Origin: Candidatus Bipolaricaulota bacterium
GTDB lineage: Bacteria; Bipolaricaulota; Bipolaricaulia; Bipolaricaulales; Bipolaricaulaceae
DNA length: 50,654 nt
Reading direction: 5' to 3'
Assembly (NCBI GenBank): GCA_014360985.1
Contig: JACIWK010000003.1
Span: forward strand, 65,061-115,714
Shown: positions 9,437 through 15,911 of the stretch, piece by piece
Numbering within the stretch: the first letter of the stretch is position 1
Layout of the letters: each line of letters opens with the position of its first letter
Notes under the pieces: model-generated
What the model was told of the DNA's origin: nothing
Database searches by the model: none
The model's input: only the letters and a program-made list of their open reading frames with translations
Translations under genes and position numbers: made by a program

Positions 9437-9886
9437 CTATGCGAACCAGGCGGTGGGGAGCTCCGTCTCGATCATCTCCCCGGGGACGATCAGCTGGACG
9501 CTCTCCGGCTCCACGCGGAACAGAATGCATTGGGGGTCGTCCAGCCCCCTTGGGTAGAACTCTTTCATGTCGTAGCCCTTGCCTCGGGCCCATGCTTCGT
9601 GCGTGGCTGGCCCAGTGATCTCGACCGCCTTTCCGGCCACGCGGAGGTAGCCCGTGATTCCCTCCTTCCGGAGCAGTGCGACGAACTCGACCTGGGGATG
9701 GCCCGCGATCTGATCGGTCTTGGCGTCGTCCCGGCCGGTGCCGAAGTAGAACCGCAACCCATCCCGCACCAGGGCCATCGGCCGGACCCGGGGGACCCAG
9801 CCGTCCCACGTCGCCAGGAACATCGTGGGATTCGAACCTGGAGGTAGAAGATCGTCCACCATCCTCAGCAGCTCTTCCTTGGTCAT
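9437..9886 (-). CDS. Pyridoxamine 5'-phosphate oxidase-fold flavin-binding protein
   Basis: 149-residue single-domain protein with the split-barrel FMN-binding fold of the PPOX superfamily. Family-like stretches are MFLATWDGWVPRVRPM near the start, LRFYFGTGRDDAKTDQI in the middle and VEFVALLR, corresponding to the barrel strands that hold the flavin phosphate. ATG 9886 is chosen because a strong SD (GGAGGAAA) lies 5-12 bases before it; an upstream in-frame ATG at 9916 has none. Members of this superfamily reduce small molecules or bind F420 or haem, and the substrate here cannot be named. It is followed on the other strand by convergent genes and preceded by a small unknown gene 55 bases away, probably in the same transcript. 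Confidence 0.75.
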   Translation of the reverse strand: MTKEELLRMVDDLLPPGSNPTMFLATWDGWVPRVRPMALVRDGLRFYFGTGRDDAKTDQIAGHPQVEFVALLRKEGITGYLRVAGKAVEITGPATHEAWARGKGYDMKEFYPRGLDDPQCILFRVEPESVQLIVPGEMIETELPTAWFA

Positions 9887-9941
9887 GCCGTTTCCTCCTC
9901 GGTTGCGCTCGTTCATGATCGCGAACAGAGGCGCGGTCTGT

Positions 9942-10223
9942 TCACTCCTCCCCGCCTTCCGGGTTCTCGGCCACGACGAGCAGCCGGGCCGACTCGAGCG
10001 AGGCCTCCCGCCGCTCGAAGTCGCGGTACTCCAGGTTCCACTTGCGCTCCTCCACCAACAGGAGGTCGCCCACGCGGGCGACCCCAGAGGGCGCGAAGTG
10101 GCGGACGGTTCCCTCCCCGATCCCGCAGCTCAGGTCGAGGACGGTTGCCTCGGGGCCAATCCCGTGGGCCTGGAACAGGTCCCCATGCTCGATGAACAGG
10201 TCGCAAACCCAGTCCTCGCCCAT
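9942..10223 (-). CDS. Small protein of unknown function
   Basis: 93 residues, with ATG 10223 preceded by an excellent SD (AGGAGGTG) at a normal distance, so it is very probably translated. I do not recognise the family. Residues about 27-39 (TVLDLSCGIGEGT) resemble the SAM-binding motif I of methyltransferases (VLDLGCGxG), but the protein is much too short for a methyltransferase and no other motif follows. The second half is charged, with alternating hydrophobic residues (RVGDLLLVEERKWNLEYRD), which suggests beta strands. It is probably co-transcribed with the PPOX-fold gene downstream and diverges from trmB across a 166-base region. Confidence 0.65.
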   Translation of the reverse strand: MGEDWVCDLFIEHGDLFQAHGIGPEATVLDLSCGIGEGTVRHFAPSGVARVGDLLLVEERKWNLEYRDFERREASLESARLLVVAENPEGGEE

Positions 10224-10311
10224 GACGGGCCACCTCCTACTCGTGCTGAGTCAGTCTCACGGCGGTCTCACCCCAGAACGGTGTCTCCGTTCGCCGGGTC
10301 ACGGTAGGCCG

Positions 10312-10328
10312 ACCGTGGTACCACCGGT
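10312..10328. promoter_or_regulatory. Inverted repeat in the divergent region, possible operator
   Basis: The 166 bases between the divergent small gene and trmB hold a dyad centred on GTAC: a perfect 10-base core GTGGTACCAC at 10315-10324, flanked by ACC on the left and CGGT on the right. No regulator is encoded beside it. It is a candidate operator only. Confidence 0.3.
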
Positions 10329-10377
10329 TCTCGGGATGCCCACGCTCCGGACGGCGGCCAGCCCGGATGAGGAGCGG

Positions 10378-10392
10378 TATGCTTGGGGGGTG
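10378..10392 (+). promoter_or_regulatory. -10 box directly before the trmB start (leaderless type)
   Basis: TATGCT at 10378-10383 ends 6 bases before GTG 10390. There is no SD and no clear -35. Confidence 0.5.
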
Positions 10393-11328
10393 GACTTCGC
10401 ACCCTACCTCGTCCGACCGGAGCGCTGGGAGGAGATCCCCCCGGACTGGGCCGCTCTGTTCGGCCGGGCGGCGCCGCTGGCGGTGGAGATTGGGTTCGGG
10501 AACGGGGAGTTCCTCGCCGAGGCGGCGCGGGCGCGATCCGAGGTGAACTGGGTCGGGTTCGAGACGAGCCTCACCTGCGTTGTCAAGGCGGGCCGAAAAC
10601 TGGCGTTGGCAGGGGTGGCGCACGTGCGCCTGGCGCTCGCCGACGGACGGTTCGCGTTGCGCGAGCTCTTTCCGGATGAAACCGTGAACCGGGTGTTCGT
10701 CCACTTCCCCTGCCCGTGGCCCAAGCGGAGCCACGCCGCGCGGAGGGTGATGGACGCGGAGTTCGCCCAGACCCTGGCCACGGTCCTCGCCCCTGGAGGG
10801 CGGTGCGAGCTGATCACGGACGTCCTGCGCTATGCGGAGGATGCGGCCGCGGACCTGGAGCGGGCGGGGTTCCGGATCGTGGGGCCACAGGTGGGCGCCG
10901 CAGGCCCAGGCACGCGGTACGAGGCGAAGTGGCGCGAGCAGGGACGGCCCATTTGGCGCCTCGTCGCCGAGCGGGGAGCCAAAGGGAGTACACTGCGCAT
11001 TGCGGAGGGGACGATGCCCCATGTGAGGATCGACAGACCAGTCACAGCCGAGGCGGTCGCGAAGCTCGTCGGGCTCAAGGAAACGTGGCCGGGGGGAGCA
11101 TTCGTGGTTAAGGATGCCTACGTAGCGCCCGACGGTGGAACTGTGCTCCTCCGCGCGTTCGCCACCGATGAGGGGTTCGAACAGCAGTACCTGGTGGCGG
11201 TGCGGCGGGGGGCGGAGGAAACGCTGGTCAAGCTCGACGGGGCGGCGGTGCCGTTCCGGACGGGGGCGGTGAAGCGATCCGTGGCCGCGATCGCCGCGGC
11301 CCTGAAGGAGGGACGATGCGGTCCATGA
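10390..11328 (+). CDS. trmB: tRNA (guanine-N7-)-methyltransferase with C-terminal extension
   Basis: Methylates G46 in the variable loop of tRNA using SAM. The catalytic domain shows motif I AVEIGFGNGEF near residue 35 and FPCPWPKRSH near 106-115, where the family normally has FPDPW. The aspartate is replaced by Cys108. The protein has 312 residues against about 220-240 in enterobacteria. The extra 100 or so C-terminal residues resemble in position the extension of Aquifex and Thermotoga TrmB, which in Aquifex is linked to heat stability. The ORF is open back to 10042, but upstream residues are shadow sequence, and GTG 10390 follows the -10 box. Its stop overlaps the next gene by 13 bases. 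Confidence 0.85.
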   Translation: MDFAPYLVRPERWEEIPPDWAALFGRAAPLAVEIGFGNGEFLAEAARARSEVNWVGFETSLTCVVKAGRKLALAGVAHVRLALADGRFALRELFPDETVNRVFVHFPCPWPKRSHAARRVMDAEFAQTLATVLAPGGRCELITDVLRYAEDAAADLERAGFRIVGPQVGAAGPGTRYEAKWREQGRPIWRLVAERGAKGSTLRIAEGTMPHVRIDRPVTAEAVAKLVGLKETWPGGAFVVKDAYVAPDGGTVLLRAFATDEGFEQQYLVAVRRGAEETLVKLDGAAVPFRTGAVKRSVAAIAAALKEGRCGP

Positions 11329-12200
11329 CGAACGGAGATGGCGCCCGGGCCGACCACGGAGGGAGCGTGCCGCCGCGACATGCGGTGCACAAGCTCGGAC
11401 TTCTCGTCGCGGTGTTGACGTTCGCGGGGGCCGGTCTCGCCCTGGACGGGGAGGTGGGGACGAGGTTCGAGGTTGGGGACCGGATGAGCGGCGGGGGGTG
11501 GTTTTCCCTCTCAGGGGAGGCGGGAGCGGTCAGCTTCACGGGGCGGGTCGAGGGCGACCTCCTCTGCGGCTGCTTCCGTCGCGGCCAGTTCGGGGCGGCC
11601 ACGGAGTGGGGCGGGTTCTCCGCGGGGGTGGAGGCGGGTTTGCTTGCCACGGGGCGGGTGGATCTTTCCACCGCTGGGTCCTGGAAGGCCCTCGACCCGA
11701 CCGACCTCGGAATCGTCTCCGTTCAGGTGGGAGGAAAGGTGACGGCGATCGATGCCTTCGGTGGGCGGTTCCTGACCGCAGCGGGGTGGGTGTTCGGTCG
11801 GCTCGATCGCGACCCGGTGTGGGTTGAGGTCAACGCGAACCTTGCTTGGCCGGGAGGCAGCCCCCATGGGGAACTGCGGATGGGGATCTCCGGGTCGAGC
11901 TGGTCCACCCTCTCCATCTTCGGTTCCGGGATGGGCCTCGAACTGGGGGCGGAGACCCCTTACTTCTCCGTCCAGACCCACCTCTCTCTCTTCCCGGCCC
12001 TTCAGACGGTCGTCGTTGGCTCCGCGGGGGAAGGGGTCCGTGTCCAGGGCCGGCTGACGGTCCGCGCCGGGGGTGAGCCATCGGGAAGCCTCTCCCTGGC
12101 TGCAACCCAAGGCCCATGGCAGGGGTCCGTGCTCTTGTTCCTCGCCGCGTCGGGCCTGGAGAGGGTGACTGTTGAGGTGCGCTACGCGCTCGGGGAGTAG
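11316..12200 (+). CDS. Secreted, probably beta-rich envelope protein of unknown function
   Basis: 294 residues if read from ATG 11316, which has an SD (GGAGGGA) and overlaps the end of trmB by 13 bases. An internal GTG at 11367, also with an SD (GGAGGG), would give a more ordinary signal peptide: a short basic start, a hydrophobic core LGLLVAVLTFAGAG and an ALA cleavage-like site. The mature part is rich in glycine and alternates polar and hydrophobic residues in short strands (GAVSFTGRVEGDL, WVEVNANLAW), as in outer-membrane barrels or beta-sandwich proteins. A CGCF motif lies early in the mature part. I cannot name a family. It is translationally coupled to trmB, probably without a functional link. 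Confidence 0.7.
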   Translation: MRSMTNGDGARADHGGSVPPRHAVHKLGLLVAVLTFAGAGLALDGEVGTRFEVGDRMSGGGWFSLSGEAGAVSFTGRVEGDLLCGCFRRGQFGAATEWGGFSAGVEAGLLATGRVDLSTAGSWKALDPTDLGIVSVQVGGKVTAIDAFGGRFLTAAGWVFGRLDRDPVWVEVNANLAWPGGSPHGELRMGISGSSWSTLSIFGSGMGLELGAETPYFSVQTHLSLFPALQTVVVGSAGEGVRVQGRLTVRAGGEPSGSLSLAATQGPWQGSVLLFLAASGLERVTVEVRYALGE

Positions 12201-12205
12201 CCCCC

Positions 12206-13078
12206 TCACCAGTCGGTGGGGAGATGGGCGGGGAGGGCGGCGGCGCCGAGGAGGCCTACGTCGTCCCCAAGGCGGGTCCGCTCGAGCCGCGGTTCCCCGC
12301 GGGCCATCGACCGGGCCGCGGAGAGGACCTGGGGGCCGAGGGTTGCCCACGACCCGGTGAGGCCCCCGCCGAGGATGATCCGTTCCGGCTCGAGGATCTC
12401 CCACAGGATCGCGATCCCTTGCCCCAGGGCGCGGCACGCGCTGGCGATGAGCCGGCGGGCTGCAGCGTCGTAGGCGGCGCGCTCGACGAGCTGGCGGGCG
12501 GAAAGGGACGTCCCCAGCTCCGCGGCCGCGCGGCGGGCCAGGCTCGCCCCTCCTGCCAGAGCCTCCAGGCACCCCCGCTTCCCGCACGCGCAGGGTGGCC
12601 CGTCGGGCTCGAGCACGATGTGCCCGATCTCCCCTGCTTGGCCGCTCGCTCCCCACACCACTCGCCCCCCGGACACGATCCCGCCGCCGATGCCGGTGGA
12701 CCAGGTGAGGTACACGAAGTCGCGAGCCCGGTATCCGTACGCAAGCTCCCCGATCGCGGCGCAGGTGGCGTCGTTGGCGAGGGAGACCGGGCAGCCGAAC
12801 GCCCGGCCGAGGTCCTGCGTCACCTCGACCCCGTTCCAGTGGGGAAGGTTGGGGCATCCGAGGATCCGCCCCGCCCGCATGTCCATCGGGGCGGGTGCTC
12901 CCACCCCGATCGTCGTCGGTTGAGGCCACCCGACCTCGACCAGTACCTCCCGGATCGCTCTCTCCACCTCGTGGATCCCGCGGGTGGGAAAGGCCCGTCG
13001 GGCGAGGATCTGGCCTTCCCCGACCGCAGCCACCCGGGTTTGGGTCCCTCCGATGTCCACACCGATCGCGTGCTCCAC
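12206..13078 (-). CDS. ROK-family sugar kinase (glucokinase-like)
   Basis: 290-residue cytoplasmic kinase of the ROK family, which phosphorylates glucose, N-acetylglucosamine or related sugars with ATP. Visible are the phosphate-binding motif GVDIGGTQTR near the N-terminus, the sugar-binding region CPNLPHWNG, the catalytic-Asp motif LANDATCAAIGE, and the ROK zinc motif GEIGH followed by CACGKRGCLE. There is no N-terminal helix-turn-helix, so it is an enzyme and not a NagC-type repressor. Start GTG 13078 begins VEHAIGVDIGG and lies 7 bases after a TAAGAT box; upstream in-frame sequence is antisense to the deacetylase gene. It diverges from the LmbE-like gene and ends 5 bases from the convergent secreted-protein gene. 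Confidence 0.88.
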   Translation of the reverse strand: MEHAIGVDIGGTQTRVAAVGEGQILARRAFPTRGIHEVERAIREVLVEVGWPQPTTIGVGAPAPMDMRAGRILGCPNLPHWNGVEVTQDLGRAFGCPVSLANDATCAAIGELAYGYRARDFVYLTWSTGIGGGIVSGGRVVWGASGQAGEIGHIVLEPDGPPCACGKRGCLEALAGGASLARRAAAELGTSLSARQLVERAAYDAAARRLIASACRALGQGIAILWEILEPERIILGGGLTGSWATLGPQVLSAARSMARGEPRLERTRLGDDVGLLGAAALPAHLPTDW

Positions 13079-13091
13079 GAGCCCGATCTTA
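13076..13091 (-). promoter_or_regulatory. -10 box directly before the ROK kinase start (leaderless type)
   Basis: On the minus strand TAAGAT (13091-13086) ends 7 bases before GTG 13078. There is no SD. Confidence 0.5.
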
Positions 13092-13135
13092 CCGGGTCCC
13101 CGCGAGCGGGGAACGGAGGGGCGGGGGGTGGGGTA

Positions 13136-13156
13136 TATAATGCGGGCGGCCCGATG
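13136..13156 (+). promoter_or_regulatory. Consensus -10 box before the LmbE-like start
   Basis: A perfect TATAAT at 13136-13141 ends 12 bases before ATG 13154, so the leader would be about 5 bases. No SD is present. It shares the 75-base divergent region with the ROK kinase promoter. Confidence 0.6.
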
Positions 13157-14155
13157 AGGAGGCACGGCACGAGGCGGCGGAAGTGGATCGCGGGGGGAAT
13201 CCTCCTCCTCCCCGTGGCGTTGGGGTTCATCCCGGGGCTCCCTCACCCGTTCATTGACCTGTTCCTGTGGTGGGTGCCTCCCCCACCCCGGGTGGAGGTG
13301 GTGGCTCCTATCCCGGGGGCGGAGCGGGTACTCGTGGTCTCTCCTCACCCCGACGACGAGGTGCTCGCTTTGGGCGGGACGATCGCCCAGCTCAAGGCGG
13401 AGGGGCACCAGGTCTTGGTGGTGTTCCTGACGAACGGGGACGCCAACCAGGCCGCCAAGAAGCTGTTCACCCTCAGCCCCCTCCGCCGGGCCGAGGACTA
13501 CCGGGCCCTCGGGTACCGCCGCCAGAAGGAGGCGGTGGCCGCGTTGAGGATCCTCGGCGTCCCCAAGAACGCGGTGATCTTCCTCGGATACCCGGACCAG
13601 GGGTTGACTGCGCTGGCCAACCGGAATTGGCAGAGGGAGAACCCCTACACCAGCCCCTACACGAGGGCCAACTACCCGTTCTACAGCAACAGCTTCAACC
13701 CGAGCGCGTTGTACTGCGGGGAGGACCTCGTGGCGGACCTGGCCACCATCCTGCGCCGCTTCTCCCCCACGGTGATCTACTTCCCCCATCCTGAGGATGG
13801 CCATCCCGACCATCGGGCCGCGGTGGGGCTCGTCCTGGCTGCGCTGCTCACCGTGGAGATGGAGGAGCAACCTGAGCTCCGCCTGTACGTGGTTCATGCT
13901 CCGAGCTGGCCCGCCCCACGGCGCCTGGCCATGGACCTGGCGCTGACGGTCCCCGCTGCTCTCGACCAATGGGAGTGGTCGAGCCGCGAGTTGGCCGAGG
14001 ACCTGATGGGACTGAAACTGGCGGCAATCCGTGCCTACAGCTCGCAGCGCGTCACGAATGGGAGGTTCCTCGTCAGCTTCGTCCGCGCCAACGAGCTCTA
14101 CGCGACGTCGATTGTTTCTGCTCTCCCGATGGGGCTGCCCGCTCCAGGCAGGTGA
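13154..14155 (+). CDS. PIG-L/LmbE-family N-acetylglucosaminyl deacetylase, membrane-anchored
   Basis: 333-residue zinc hydrolase of the PIG-L family, whose members remove the N-acetyl group from GlcNAc in glycolipids, mycothiol or bacillithiol precursors. The signature SPHPDDE places the zinc ligands at His65 and Asp68, and HPDH at 217-220 supplies the third histidine. Residues 11-40 form one or two hydrophobic segments after a basic start (MRRHGTRRRK), so the catalytic domain is probably tethered to the membrane facing outward. It converges on the flippase-methyltransferase gene and overlaps its 3' end by 83 bases. Deacetylase next to a NodS-like N-methyltransferase suggests modification of an amino sugar. 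The substrate is inferred, not shown. Confidence 0.87.
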   Translation: MRRHGTRRRKWIAGGILLLPVALGFIPGLPHPFIDLFLWWVPPPPRVEVVAPIPGAERVLVVSPHPDDEVLALGGTIAQLKAEGHQVLVVFLTNGDANQAAKKLFTLSPLRRAEDYRALGYRRQKEAVAALRILGVPKNAVIFLGYPDQGLTALANRNWQRENPYTSPYTRANYPFYSNSFNPSALYCGEDLVADLATILRRFSPTVIYFPHPEDGHPDHRAAVGLVLAALLTVEMEEQPELRLYVVHAPSWPAPRRLAMDLALTVPAALDQWEWSSRELAEDLMGLKLAAIRAYSSQRVTNGRFLVSFVRANELYATSIVSALPMGLPAPGR

Positions 14156-15812
14156 CCACATAGGGGCGCGTGGGGCTCCTCTCCACGTGCTCCGCCACCA
14201 CCTGCAACTCGGGCCGGTTGAGGAACGGGCGATGGAACACGCGGGCGGCCGGCCATGGCCCGACAAGGACGATGTGCCCTCCGGGGCGGACCTTGGCGCA
14301 CAGCCGCCGGGCGAGGTCGCCGATCCGGGATCGTGACCCCAAGTAGTACAGGACCTCGGAGCAGAACACGAGGTCGAACTCCCCCTCCGGCAGGGCGACG
14401 GCGATGTCCATCAGTCTGAACTCCACACCATCGTGGGGGCAGCGCGCCCGCGCCCTGTCCAGCGCAAGCGGGACGAAGTCCACTCCCACCACGTGCTTCC
14501 CCACCCCTTCGCGGGCCAGTCGGCACGTGAACACCCCCTCGCTGCATCCGAGCTCGAGCACGCGGTCGTAGGGCGGGGCTTGGACATCGGGCTCCCGGGG
14601 CAGGATCTGCATCTTGAGTTCGTATTTTCTCCGTTCGTACCGGCTCGTGCCGTAATCCCACGGATCCGGATCGCGATACCGCCAGGCGAATGCCCTCTGC
14701 CGCCACTGGGGGCCGATGAGCCCCCACACGTACAACACCCCCACCTCGCACGCCCCGCGCACGACCTTCAGGACGGAGCGCACGCACTTCCCCACCGCGC
14801 CCGACCCGCCCCGGTTCATGGTCAGCCGCAGCAGCCCCTCCTGCGACAGGTAGATGAGCCCCACCCCCACAAGCAGGAGCTCGAGGAAGCGCACGGTGAG
14901 GGAGAACGCCATCGCCCCTTGGGGGGAGATCCCCACCAGCCCCAGGATCCCCACCCGCCCGCCCTCGGCGGTGCCCATCCCGGCGGGGGTGAGCCAAAGG
15001 AGGGTGGTGAGGATCGCGTTCAGGTTGAAGTACACGGCGAGGTCGGCCAGGGAGAACAGGCGCCCCTCCGTGAAGTAGAAGAACAGCTGCGGTCGGAGGT
15101 AGGTACAGAAGAAGCTCCCCAACTCGAGGGCGAACGCGAGGACGGTGGCGGGGAGATGCCGGGTGAACGCGGCGTACATCTCATCCTCCATCGCGTGGAC
15201 CTTCTCCCCCCATGCCGCGGGCCACTGCCACGAGCGGCGGAGCCGCCCCAGCGAAGCCACGATCCGGGACAGCCAGTGGTAGTTGCGGGCGAAGCTCAAA
15301 ACCCCGACTATCACAGCGGTCGAGACCACCACCAGGCCGGCCCCGACCTGGAACTTGGCCGTCGGGGAGAGCAACGTCCCCATGAGGGTGAACCCTCCCC
15401 CGAGGACGGCGAACAGGACCAGGCTCAGGCCGGCCAACAGCCGATCCACGAACAGGGTGGCGAACACCGTGGTCAGGGGTGATCCGGTCTTCCGCGAGGC
15501 GAGCCACGCCCGCACCGGTTCCCCTCCGACGTAGGCGACGGGGGTGATGTAGGAGATGGCGAACCCGGCGATCCCGATCCCGGCCACGTCCCGCGGACGC
15601 AGGCGCACCCCGAATGCGTAGAGAAGGACTCCCCAGCTTGTGACCCAGAACAGGGTCGCCACGAGGTCGTTCCCGACCAGGGCCAGGAATCCCCAGGGGC
15701 CAAGCGCCTGGATCTGTTGCCACACAGCATCCGGGCCCACGAACGTGAGGATGACCGCGAACAGCCCCAGTCCCACCCCCACCAGGAGCACGGCCACCCC
15801 TGCCCGCTTCAT
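14073..15812 (-). CDS. Fusion: flippase-like membrane domain (UPF0104/LPG synthase TM type) + NodS-like SAM methyltransferase
   Basis: 579 residues in one uninterrupted frame. Residues 1 to about 330 are a polytopic membrane domain with landmarks of the lysylphosphatidylglycerol synthase TM/UPF0104 family: YITPVAYVGGEPVRAWL at 88-104, FVDRLLAG at 121-128 and LTPAGMGTAEG at 274-284. After a basic linker the soluble part starts with DPDPWDYGTSRYERRKYE (381-398) and motif I VLELGCSEGVF (418-428), then VVGVDF and FDLVFCSEVLYYL (479-491), the style of NodS-type methyltransferases. The most likely role is moving or binding a glycolipid while methylating its amino sugar. The open frame continues far upstream, but only as antisense to gyrA. 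ATG 15812 is the first codon that begins a membrane helix. Confidence 0.85.
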   Translation of the reverse strand: MKRAGVAVLLVGVGLGLFAVILTFVGPDAVWQQIQALGPWGFLALVGNDLVATLFWVTSWGVLLYAFGVRLRPRDVAGIGIAGFAISYITPVAYVGGEPVRAWLASRKTGSPLTTVFATLFVDRLLAGLSLVLFAVLGGGFTLMGTLLSPTAKFQVGAGLVVVSTAVIVGVLSFARNYHWLSRIVASLGRLRRSWQWPAAWGEKVHAMEDEMYAAFTRHLPATVLAFALELGSFFCTYLRPQLFFYFTEGRLFSLADLAVYFNLNAILTTLLWLTPAGMGTAEGGRVGILGLVGISPQGAMAFSLTVRFLELLLVGVGLIYLSQEGLLRLTMNRGGSGAVGKCVRSVLKVVRGACEVGVLYVWGLIGPQWRQRAFAWRYRDPDPWDYGTSRYERRKYELKMQILPREPDVQAPPYDRVLELGCSEGVFTCRLAREGVGKHVVGVDFVPLALDRARARCPHDGVEFRLMDIAVALPEGEFDLVFCSEVLYYLGSRSRIGDLARRLCAKVRPGGHIVLVGPWPAARVFHRPFLNRPELQVVAEHVERSPTRPYVVTCLERAAPSGEQKQSTSRRARWRGRS

Positions 15813-15852
15813 GGTGGGCCAAGCGTAGCATGACTCGGAGTGCCACGTCCAA
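15810..15852 (-). promoter_or_regulatory. Promoter before the flippase-methyltransferase gene
   Basis: -10 TACGCT at 15827-15822 on the minus strand ends 9 bases before ATG 15812. A -35-like TTGGAC lies at 15852-15847 with a long 19-base spacer. No SD is seen, so the leader is about 2 bases at most. Confidence 0.4.
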
Positions 15853-15871
15853 CCGGTGCGTAGGGCCCGGG

Positions 15872-15900
15872 TTGTGGTTAGCCTGTCCCGCACGTAGAAT
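15872..15900 (+). promoter_or_regulatory. gyrA promoter
   Basis: -35 TTGTGG at 15872-15877, an exact 17-base spacer and -10 TAGAAT at 15895-15900. The box ends 11 bases before ATG 15912, so the leader is only about 4 bases and there is no SD. It is back to back with the flippase-methyltransferase promoter. Confidence 0.6.
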
Positions 15901-15911
15901 CTAGGGTTCCC

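Noticed and set aside
11511-12929. A 472-codon minus-strand frame across the secreted protein and ROK genes
   Set aside because: It overlaps two better-supported genes and has shadow-type composition.
12206-14266. A 686-codon minus-strand frame suggesting a larger ROK fusion
   Set aside because: Residues before VEHAIGVDIGG are antisense to the deacetylase gene. The -10 box at 13086-13091 and family length support GTG 13078.
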